DNA of 64,000 bases from Diospyros lotus. Lineage: Eukaryota; Streptophyta; Magnoliopsida; Ericales; Ebenaceae. Shown one piece after another: positions 42,035 to 53,400 of the stretch. Position numbers and translations under genes: made by a program. The stretch is from NCBI RefSeq assembly GCF_014633365.1, contig NC_068338.1, forward strand, positions 11,604,616 through 11,668,615, in the 5' to 3' direction. A model generated the notes under the pieces. It did not search any database, was not told the DNA's origin, and saw only the letters and a list, made by a program, of their open reading frames with translations. Positions within the stretch are counted from its first letter, which is position 1, and every line of letters starts with the position of its first letter.

Positions 42035-42060
42035 TTCCTCCAGGGCTTGTTGCCACCTTG

Positions 42061-44192
42061 TCTTCCCCCACCCCCCATTTTCTTTTTAATTTTAATTTAT
42101 TTTTAGCCTTGGCTTTTATTAGGCCTTTTCAAGGGCGCATTCTAGGTACGAATACCTAAAAGAAGGGGGCATGCCCTACAAAAATCTTCTCAAGAATTTC
42201 TTCGCGAGAATTGTTTCGGAGGCTAGGTTACAACAACATCACATGTGGTAATTGAGGAAGAGAAGAGAGGAGAGTTAAGAGATCCCCCTTCTTAAATTAG
42301 AAGTTTCCATAAAGTTTTTGCTCTTTTACTTGTTTAAAATTACATAAAGATATAATTAATTTAATAAACAAAAATAGAATTAACTTGACTCGAGAGCTAG
42401 TTAATTAGTTATGAGAAATCCACCACCTCTTATAATAATAACTATTAACTGAGTCCAGGTTGCCTGAGTAAAGCGAGATAGACCACTGGACGAAGACCTA
42501 CTTTCGTTGGGTCTAGCAGTGATCGATCTGAAAGACTCTCTATGTATTTTTTTGGCAAGACAAATAACTTTGGACAAGAAAGGAAAACCTACTTTAGAAT
42601 AGCCTAACCTAAACGGGCAGAACTCATGAAGGGATAAGAGAAAATATCACAGTAATAGGGCTAGGGTAATCCATCAATAAAGGCAAGTTCACAACACAAG
42701 CAGGAAGTCGTCAAAAGGGAAAAGGGTGTCGAATGGAATGGTCAATTTATCAGGCAAGAGGGGACTTTTCACTGTTCTTTTAAGAGGCTATGTAATATAA
42801 GATACAGATTTCGAGCATTCAAATGAGTGAAGTTCTTGTTCTGGAATGTCAAGCCATCTCAAGTAGATGTCGACATTTTCGCTGTTTATACCTTATATCT
42901 TATTGGTCTTGAATTAAATTAATTGATCAATTGCATAACTTAAATTAAATGAAATCTAAAACCCAATGCTGGTACCTATTTAGAAATTTATTTAAATTAA
43001 GTAGTTTAATTCACCTAATTAATTGGTTCATTCAACTTAGATTAGAAGATTAAAATTGTCTTGGTAAGTAAAATAATTCTTGTGAGAACGATACTCTACT
43101 GATCTTATATTACATAATCAATTAAGTTCATTTATTTAAAAACAGTGCAAAATTCACACATCAGATCAGAATTGGTGATTTTTGAAAAGCAAAAGAATTT
43201 GTAATTCATCCCTCCTTGACACAGCTTATTATTCATATGGAGAATGCAAAATACAAGGAAAACATTATAAAGAAAAATAAGAATAAAGAGAACAGACAAT
43301 TTAGGTGGCAACTTATTATAATCGAGAGACCAATTGAAAATCCTATAAAAAAAAATTTGGAACAATTCCATTTCGCCATTTTTATTTCACTCCATTAATT
43401 TTCATTTCTGTTAAGAAAAATAAAAACTGAAGACATTATTTAATTTTATTGTAAAACTGTAAAGAAAATAAAAGTTGAAAACTAACTAAAAACTAAAAAC
43501 ATGGTGTCGACCCCAGTAGCATATGACATGGAAAGATACCATAACTAAAAGAGGATGGATGATTACAGATAAAAGAAGAAATAATAAAATAAAAAGTTGA
43601 TAAGAGGGACTCAAATAAGATAAATTCTTCCCTTTACCTGCATGCATGGATGTGTTCTAATTAAGAAGATACTTAAGCTCTTCAACTTGTTGCTGCAAGT
43701 TACTCTATTCATGACCATTTCTCAAATAGCCAAAATAATCACAAAAAATTTCGTTCCCAATCAAATAGAACATATATATATATGTATATTTACATTTAAT
43801 TCCACATTTTGGTTTCCATTTAGTTACTAAATCTCTTCAAAAACATTTCCTCATATCACATAAATTCCAAAATGATTACTCTCAGCCGGAAACATTGATA
43901 ATGAATTTTTTGGGCACTTAAAAAGACCATTCACGGTTTAGTTTAAATTGATTTGTGCGGTCTGCCAGCAGCATACATTCCAAATTACTTAGCTTTGTCC
44001 CCTCCTTCCCCTTCCCCTCCCCCCCCCACCAAAAAAAAAATACAGTTTGAGGAGGAACAGAGCTTTTACAACAGTGAGAAAACAGGATTTCCCACCAAGA
44101 AACGTCTCTCTGTTGATTCTTCATCTACTAATAAGCTAAAGGAACCTTCCTTTAAAAGATGTCTGGCTGGCTGCAGTTTTTGACTATTGAGA
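42061..44192. other. Intergenic region and callose synthase 3' flank
   Basis: AT-rich and without recognisable coding sequence or clear repeats. It includes C-rich/A-rich tracts near 44020-44040. The callose synthase 3' UTR should occupy part of it to the left of 44193, but no clear end was seen. Confidence 0.5.
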
Positions 44193-44441
44193 TTAATCCT
44201 TGTTCCGAGACGACCGATCCTTCCTATGACCACCCAGAATTCGAGAAATTTGCAGACCTCTGCTGAACGCTTGATTGAACAGCATACGAGTCTGGAATTC
44301 CGACACAAAAGGAAACCAGGCAAGAAATGCCACTGGGGTGAACAGAAGCAAACCCATCACAAGTTCATAGCCACGAGCAAGTGTTTGAACCGATCCCCAT
44401 AACCCAGCGTGTTGAACCAGAGGCTTGCAAGCTTGAGCAAT
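44193..44441 (-). CDS. CALS3: Callose synthase terminal exon
   Basis: [16 protein letters not shown] to SSRNKD, stop TAA at 44193-44195; 82 residues with the conserved [20 protein letters not shown] block and one hydrophobic segment ([15 protein letters not shown]). Acceptor CATCCAG. Confidence 0.95.
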   Translation of the reverse strand: MAQACKPLVQHAGLWGSVQTLARGYELVMGLLLFTPVAFLAWFPFVSEFQTRMLFNQAFSRGLQISRILGGHRKDRSSRNKD

Positions 44442-47400
44442 CTGGATGCAAAGTGATGATGATAGAGAGAAAGCACGTGTTATTGTAGATATGTAATTAT
44501 ATACATTCAGCACTAGAGGACAACAAACGGGATGGATGGAAAAAAAGAAAAAAAAAAAAAAAAACAAAAACAAAACTTCGTGAGGGTCATTTTCTATGCA
44601 GCCCTACTATTGCTTTGCAAATAGGGTATTTTTACAACTAGAACCAATGACCTATCAATCACAAAAAATAGAAACCTTACCATTGAAGCTCGCCCTCCAC
44701 AGCAGAGATTACAATGCTATAGTTAAGGTTCATACTCAAAATGATTCCAATACCACGTACAAAAGCATGTTCATCAAAAGGTTTAGAAATAAATGGCCGT
44801 AAATATAATTTTTCAATTGAAAGGCTTAATACTTTTATAAATGATTATACTTTATTACAGTTACAACAATCTTTTATGAAAGGCTTCTTCTTCTTCTTCT
44901 TCTTCTTCTTATTATTATTATTATTGCTATTATTATCTGTAAGTGGCAGCCTTTTTAAGTTAGTGCCTCATAAGACTGAATCCTCCTCCAAGGAGCAGCT
45001 TGCACCAAGCTACAATAAACTGTCACTTCTTACCAGTGTGAAAGAAGATACAGAAAGCAAACCCAGGAAGATGACTTCATATTGGTTTCTCATAAATGGC
45101 ATCTCATATGAATTCCCACTTTAATCGACCACTAACTTCCAAGCAAGGCAATCTAGGAATATGCCAATGCCAGACTACTCATCCATTTTGCTCCTCTCCG
45201 ATGAAGTGCATACTAACTCTTGTACTAGCAAAATCATGTCAAAGTATGCAACAGCAGCATGGAGTGCTAATCACACCCTAAGTATATGACAATGATGATA
45301 ATCATAATAATAATAATAATAAAATGAAACCAAAAGAATTTACTGACCAGAAGCAAACCCCATCCAGTTGGCATGAAGGCAAGAATACACACAAATATAT
45401 CCTGCATTGTCATGTGTGGGAGTGCAATCAGAGTAACAAGAATGGAGACAAAAGTAAGGAAGATCAGCCCCTTGATTAATCGAAACGTGAGCTGGAAACT
45501 TGCACTGAACTTTCTGCGTCCAACTGATACAGTCTGAGGGAACACAAAAAAGAAAAATCTTGATAATAGATCCGAAGAAGACCAAAAAAGCCACAACAAC
45601 GGGATGCACATTTCACCAATAATAACGACAATCAGGTCTTTTGGCAATACATATACATTAATTATAATTAGAGTAATATTCATAAAGTTTATCCAAAATC
45701 ATAGATCACATCATGCAGGAAGGTGTCAATTATCCAGTCCAGAAATAAACATGTACCAAAATTGCATAGAAAACTTGTTACATAGTATCCTTGAACTGGG
45801 AGGTTGCAACATAGTATTGGGCGTTGATTGGATGAGGATAGTAAGTCCTCTCACCTTTGACTTCAACAAATTGGAAGTCATAGTGTATATGGGAAACACC
45901 AAATTGACTTTGAGGGGCATCATGGAGCAGGGAGAGTGTAAATTGATAAAAGGGAGCAAATTACAGAGGCTGATGCAGAGCAAGGAGGGGCAAATTGCTG
46001 AATTATACTCAATCCACACAGGAATGGAATGGACAGGAGGGAAGGGAAGTTGAGTATGAACAACAGAAGGAGGGCAGCATAGCCGTACTCCAGTCCTCAA
46101 TTAAGATACAACTTCCTGATAGCTTAAATTTACTCTTTCGAGAATTTCAAGACCTATTTGCTGAGCCCCACTCACTGCCACCCCAAAGAGCCCTTGACCA
46201 CTCCATATACCTTAAGCCAAACTCCCTTCCAGTGAACCTACATGTATATAGATACTCACCCATCCAAAAAAACGAGATAGAGAAGCACGTCACTAATATG
46301 CTCTCTACTTCCATTATCAAACCCTCTCAAAGCCCATTTGCCTCCCCCATTTTACTTGTTAAAAAAAATATGGGTCCTAGAGGTTTTGTGTTGAGTATCG
46401 TCAAAACCTCATTGATGACCTTTTAGATGAATAGAATGGGGCACAATTTTTTTCCAAACTGGACCTGAGATCAGGTTATCCCTAGATACGAATGACCCCT
46501 AATGATATACCCAAAACTCAATTCAATACACATCAAGGGCTGTATGAGTTTGTGGTGATGCCCTTTAGGCTCACCAATGCCCTAGCCATTTTCGAGGCCT
46601 TAATGAACCAAGTTTTTCAGCCTTACTTGAAGAAGTTTATCCTGATTTTCTTTGATAACATCCTCATATACAACCCAAACTATGAACAACATCTAGACCA
46701 CCTTCATACCACAATTAAGGTCTTGACTTTTGACAAGTTGTATGTTAAGCTATCAAAGTGTACTTTAGTGGAAAAAAAAGTGGAGTATCTAGGCCATATC
46801 ATATCGGGAGAAGGGGTGAAGACTGATCCCAATAAGGTCACAGCCATGGTGGAGTGGCATAGGCTACAGACAGTAAAAGAACTAAGGGGCTTCTTAGGGT
46901 TAACAGGTTATTACCAGAAGTTCATATAGAATTACGACCCCATCATTAAGCCCCTAACTAAGCTCCTCAAGAAGGACAACTTCTAGTGGAACCCAAGGGC
47001 TAAGGCAGCCTTCTTGACACTCAAGAAGGCCATGACAAAAGCACCGGTGCTAGCTCTCCCAAATTTTTCCAAAACATTTGTAGTGGAAATAGATGCATGT
47101 GACAATGGGATAGGTGCAGTGTTGATGTAGGAGGGAAGACCCCTGTCCTATATCAGTCAAGCCTTAGCTCCAAGACACTTAGGCCTAAGTGTTTATAACA
47201 AGGAGCTTGTTTATAACAAGGAGCTATTGGCCGTGTTAGGAGCTATTGAGAAGTGAAGGCACTACCTGGAAGCTAGACCCTTCATTATCAAGACTCATCA
47301 CGAGAGTCTGCAATTTTTATCCCAACAAAGGCTACACACCCAGTTGCAAAGGGAGTGTCCAAATTAATGGGGTTGGATTATACTATTGTGTACTGTAAAG

Positions 47401-50400
47401 GGAAGGAAAATGTCACCATATGCTCTCTCAAGAAGGGAAGAAAAAGAGGAATGCTAGTCCATAACGGATGTGGTGCCCGAGTGGGTTAAGGAGGTGGTAG
47501 GAAGTTATGACCAAACTCCATGGGTTTAAGACCTAATAACCCAGCTTGCAGTTCAATCCACAGAGAATTCAGGGTATACCCTCTCTAATGAGCTGGTAAG
47601 ATTTAAGGGCAGGTTGGTAGTGGGAGAGGATGAGGCACTCAAGAGGTGGATCATAGCCTCTTTACATGCTTCTCCAGTTTGTGGCCACTCGGGGGTACAA
47701 GCCACCTACCAGAAGGTGAGGCAACTATTCTATTGGCTAGGACAAAAGAAGGCAGTGGTAAGTTTTGTGCTGTCGTGTGAGGTATGTCAGAGATGCAAGC
47801 ATGAGAATGTGGCTTACCCAGGCTTGCTGCAACTGTTGGCAGTGCCAGAACAAGCATGGGAAAAGGTCTCTATTGCCTTCATGGAAGGGCTTCCCAAATC
47901 AGAGGGTAAGGATGTGGTTTTGGTGGTAGTAGATAGACTGACTAAGTTCTCCCATTTCATTAGTCTAACCCATCCTTTCTTAGCATAAGAGGTAGCAAGG
48001 AAGTTCATGGATTTAGTGGTTAAACTACATGGGGTTCCTAAGTCCATAGTCTCGGATAGAGACAAGATCTTCACACGTGTGTTTTGACAAGAATTGTTCA
48101 GAAGCATGGGGGTAGGGCTGCACATGTCCACAGCCTACCACCCCCAAACCGATGGCCAAACCAAGAGAGTTAACCAATGCTTGGAGGCTTATTTGAGGTG
48201 TATGTGTTTCAACAGGCCTAGGAGTTGGAGTAGGTGGTTGTTGTTAGCTCAGTGGTGGTACAATTCCAACCACCACATTGCCATCAACAGGAGCCCTTTT
48301 GAAGTATTGTTTGGCTATAAGCCACCCCTCATTCCAGCCCTATCGAGTTCTACAACTACTATGGCCTCAGTGGAGCAGTACCTACAACAAAGGTAGGAAG
48401 TTTTGAAGGAATTGAAGAAGAAGTTGGCCACAACACAGAACAGGATGAAACAAAATGTCGACAGAAGAGGAGTGATCGAACCTTTGAAGTAGGGGATAGA
48501 GTTTATTTGAGAGTGGAGAGATTTTTGAAACAACTATTCACATCTACTCTTGCATCCAAGTTAAGCCCAAAGTACTTTGGGTCATATGCTATTGAGGCTA
48601 AAGTAGGGAGGGTTGCCTACAAACTCAGAATACCAGCATAGGTTAACATGCATCCTGTATTCCATATATCTATGTTAAAGAAATCCATTGAACCACAGGC
48701 GATAGTTAGCTCAGAGATCCCTACTATGGATGAAGAAGAGGAAGTGATAGTGGAGCCACATACTATTCTGGACAAGCGGGTGATTTACCAAGGCTCTTTG
48801 CCCCAACACAGGTGCTGGTCAAGTGGAGGTGCTAGTCAAGTGGACACAAAGGGACCCTTATCACACCACCTTAGAGTATCTACTTGATTTGTTGACCCAA
48901 TTTTCACGAGCTACAGGACTCTTATAGATTCTTGAGGACAAGAATGCTTTCTAGGTGTGGGAAATGTTATGTCCCCATGGTAGTTTTGTAATTTTTTCGA
49001 ATGAATTCTTGTAATAACTGTAGCCCACATGGGCCACTTGTAGTGGGAACTAACACCCTCACGGTTACACCATGCAACCGCGAGAAGGGTCTATATAAGG
49101 CTAGATGTAGGAGGATGGAACTTCTATGTTGAATAAGAAGATCTTTCTCTCTTTTCCCTCTCAATTTCTCTCTCATTTTCCCTCCCAATTCTCTCTCTCT
49201 CTTTCTCAATCTTTCTAATTCTCTGCAATTCAAGTTTCGCGCTTGACACTTGACAACTAAGACCAATTTTGTTGTTATGGCACATAATGTTGGACAATAA
49301 AGCACTGAAAATGTGCAAAATGTAATTGTAACAAAAATGAGGATGTAATATGGATGTGCGACAATAAAAGAAAAATAAAATTTAAAAGAACCAATAGAGG
49401 CTCCTATTTATATAAGATGTGTGAGACATAATTAAGATGATTTGGTTATGTAAGAAGAGAACCAATAGATGCTCATGTGAGAGTGTATGGAATGGGTCAA
49501 CATTTTAGCAACAAAGGCACTAGAAGACCAAGCAAAACTTGATGATGCTCTTAAGTATGACATGAGTTATAAGAGTCTTAAGATAAAACCATAAGTAGTG
49601 TTAGATTTATTTTCTTACATGTATTTAGACATGTATAGAAAGTGTATATAGTCAATTGGTAATCAACAAATAATTAGGGTAATTAGTATCTGTTAAAGCA
49701 TTTGTTCTAGATTAGAGCTTGTAATATGAGGGGCATTTTATGTAATATGTTTGCTGTTATGTTTCTAGAAGGTTTTATTATTTTTCTAGGGCTGACCGAG
49801 AGTTCTTGTAACTGTTTTTGGGCAGTCGGTCAGGCTAAAGTCTCCCGCCTTATATGCTTATAAATATAGGTCGTGGGGAAGACTTTAGGGTATGCTTTTC
49901 TTTCACGGGTTAGTAATCTGTCTTGGGATAAGATTAAAGCAAAGAGGAAGAGGGTATGCTTTTATATAAATATAGCTTTCAATATAGTTGAGTTTGAGTG
50001 CTTTGTAATCTCTTATTATCTTTCAAGATAGAGGAGATAGTGGAGGTGAAAGCCAAGCTGGATGTAGGTCTTTCTTAAGACCGAACCAGGGTAAATTCTT
50101 CTGTGTTTGTATGTTCTTGATTAATTCTTGATTTGGTTTCTGGTTGCTGGTCACTTGCGAATTAAGGAGTGATTTCGTTTGAGTGTTTTAAGTGATCCTA
50201 TAAGGGTGAGATCTCGGTTAACAGTATCAATTAGTCTCTATAATTTACGACACATTCATTGTAATTAGCCTATAAATAATAAAATTGAGAGACTAATCTC
50301 TCAAGTTTTCTCTCCCACTCACTCTCACATGGTATCAGAGTTGTATTGAGAAAACCCTAAAGTCTTCTGATGTGTCTCTATCTCCACCGACACTCAAACC

Positions 50401-53400
50401 CTATTGTTACCCTCTAATCGTAGCTGATCTAGCTTGTTGGCATTTTTTTTCAGTACCTTCTCCAAAAAAGACCAACTAGTTCATCACCCTCAGACACCTT
50501 CGATTAACCTACCCCCAGTGCTGCGCCACTAGGCGTGTGCACTAATTGAAAAAACCAAAGTGGCCTGGAAAATTGAACCAGACCAATTGATTTGCCGCAC
50601 AAACCAAACTAACAGAAAACCTAAAAAATCATAAATGAATTAGGAAAATCGAACCGACCCATTAAACCGAATAGACACCAAAAAACTGAACAAACCGATT
50701 GACCGAACTAGCCAACAAAATCTATAAAACCAAAAAGATTGAGAAAATCGAAGAAACCAAACTGAAACTCAACTCAATGGGTCCCTGGTGGGTAGCTCGC
50801 AAGTCACAGGTTGGAGAAGGTGAAGACAGAATGGAAGGAAGCTTGTAGTCAAAGGCGAACAGGGACGACAATTAATGAGATGAAGGTCGACGATGAAGGG
50901 AAAGAAGGGTGAGACGGAGACGATGGTCAATCGTTGAAGAAAAGAGGGAGAAACAAGGAAAGAACAAGAAAGGTCGAATATGAGTGGTCGAAGGAGACAA
51001 GCAAAAGGGGAGAATGAATGATGGCAAAAGGGAAGGCAGATGACAATCAGTCGTCGAAGGAACAACTACAAGGAAAGTCGAGTAGGAGTGGCTGAAGGCA
51101 ACAAACAAAAGGGAACAACGGTTGTTGGTCGACAGCAAAAGGGAAGGCACGAAAGGTGGAAGGTCGACGGTGAACAGTTAGGGTTTCAAACGTCACTTCT
51201 CAGTTATATTGAGCCTTCTTCCTTTCTTCTTCTTTTCTTCTTCATCTTCATTGCCAGTGACGAGCCAAAACAACGTCGTTTTAAGTTTGGTACGTTCGGT
51301 TAGTTTAGTTACTTCCAACTAAAAAATCGAACCAAAATTGAAAACCGAACTTCTGGAAATAATTAACCGAACTAAACTTCAAAAAAAAAAGAAGAAGAAG
51401 AAGCACCGAACTGACAATTTTGGCCAGTTCGGTTCGGTTAGTGGTTAGACCGAACTTTTACTCTCCCCTACATGCCGTCGATGTCTGCTACTGATCTCTC
51501 TCTCAACGAAGACTACAAGGAAGACCATCATCTCCGGCCTTTCTCTTATTTGACATCCCTTCTCTCCCTTGTTACGCAAGCGTTGCTGACTGGCGATCCC
51601 ATCAGTGCTGCTTCTCACAAGTCAACCTCTACCCTCGTATCTAGCCTATGTCCCCACTTTGAAATTTCACCATGTCTGACACCATCTTGAAATTTCACCA
51701 TGTTTGACACCATCTTAGCGCCTGGTGCTCCTGTTTCAGCACTTGAAGCCTCGTATGCCTCTTAAAACTTTGTTGTCTCCAACCTTGGGACACCCATCAT
51801 CACCATTATGAAATTGATAAAGTCAACCAACTATCTCTCATGGGCAACCTCTATAAAAATGTGGTTCAAAGGACAAGGTCAAGTCAATCATCTTACCACA
51901 AAGGCTGAAAGTGTGCCAGTAGCCCATCGGGCTAAATGGGAACAAATCAATGCCCAGTTGTGTAGTATCCTATGGCAATCCATTGATCCAATAGTCTCGT
52001 AGCTCTTTTGCCCCTTTGAAACTTGTGTTGAAGTATGGAAAGAAGCTGAAGAGTGTTACACCAACGATATCAAACGCTTGTATACCATGGTTTCCAATAT
52101 CAAGAACCTCAAACAATAGACCTCCATGGAATCTTATTTGGGACAGGTTTGAGCACTCATGCAGGAATTTGATGCTCTTCTCCCTTTTACTACGACCCAC
52201 ACTAACTCGATTGCATAGAGAGAAAAGTTTTTCATGGTTATTGCTCTTTCTGAACTGAAACCTGAATTTGATGCCGTCAAACATCAAATCCTAACTAGCC
52301 CCACTAATCCTACCATGAAAGATTCTTTCAAAAGGTTGTTGAACATGATAAATGCGAATAGTATGTCCCCTTCATCTATTGTTGCCCCTCCATCTAAATC
52401 TTCGGCTCTTGTATCTCAAGCATCCAACTCAGGAGGAAACAGGGGACGTAATAATGGTCATCCACATCCATAGTACACCTTTGCAAGAAAATGGGTCATC
52501 TTGAGGAAAAATGTTGGAAGAAACATAGTCACCTAGTTGCTATGTTTGCATCATCTACTAATGCAGCTAATGTGTTTTAGAGTGATCCTAGTCCTGCCCG
52601 TCTCCATCGGGTTCACAATTGATACCTATGTCTCTAGCAGAGTATGATGCTTTCCTAAAATTCTAAGTTGCACAGCAATCTCAAACTGTGTGTTTGTGCA
52701 TTGTCTAACTCTTGGATAGGACAAGCTTGCTGCTAAGGCTCTTAAATGTATTTCCCTGGGCTATTCTCGGTTATAAAAGGGCTACAAATGTTATTCTCCT
52801 AAATTAAACCGATACATCATGTCTGTTGATGTCACTTTCTTTGAACAACAATTTTTCTTTCTGTTTGTTCAGCCCGACTCGCAAAGCATTGATTAGGTTT
52901 TGCCTATTCACTTTTATTCTCCTTCCTTGCCTCTAAAGGATTCGCCTATCTCTTTTCCTGCAGATCCTCCTCTTCTCACTTACCATTGTCGTCCTTGACA
53001 TGCTATCGGAGCCCAGCCCACTTACTGAGTTGACTTATGCTGACTCACTCTCTCCGTCAATTGTCCCTCCTACCATGGATCTGAACCTAGACAGTCTCCC
53101 TATTGCCCCACGGAAAGGTAAATGCTCTACCCTTAATTCTTTCTTTTGTCCCAATTCTTTGAAATATGACTGCCTATCACCAACCTATTGTGCCCTTGTT
53201 TCGATTCTTTCTTTTGTCCCAATTCCCAAAGATATGGTTGAAGCTTTATCCCATCCTAGTTGGCGCCAGGTTATGATTAATGAGATGGAAGCCTTGCACT
53301 CCAATGCGACGTGGGAACTGGTTCCTCTCTTGTAAGGAAACAACATAGTTGGATGTCAATGGATTTTTACTCCCAATATTGGCCTTGATGGAACCATTGA

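Larger units (their letters stand above)
37430..42060 (-). mobile_element. Decayed Tat-type Ty3/gypsy element with antisense ORF
   Basis: The - strand carries the C-terminal half of a Tat-lineage integrase (42034-41002). Beyond it lie a non-coding stretch with three tandem 0.3 kb repeats (39860-40730) and an accessory ORF on the opposite strand (about 37570-39080). Known Tat elements such as Grande and Retand place tandem repeats and an antisense ORF between pol and the 3' LTR, and this matches that order. Gag, protease and RT are absent: the element is truncated near 42060. LTRs could not be delimited. Confidence 0.65.
45783..49248 (+). mobile_element. Ty3/gypsy chromovirus (G2), 5' truncated
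   Basis: Begins inside the protease at about 45783 and continues through RT, RNase H, integrase and a chromodomain-like tail to a 3' LTR at 48965-49248. It is antisense to callose synthase. Same family as G1 and G3. Gag, primer site and 5' LTR are missing. Many stops and shifts. Confidence 0.85.

Noticed and set aside
50769..51303. Overlapping ORFs of about 90-98 residues on both strands
   Set aside because: They lie inside a non-autonomous DNA element with skewed composition (serine/leucine/phenylalanine-rich on one strand, lysine/glutamate/glycine-rich on the other) and show no recognisable domain.
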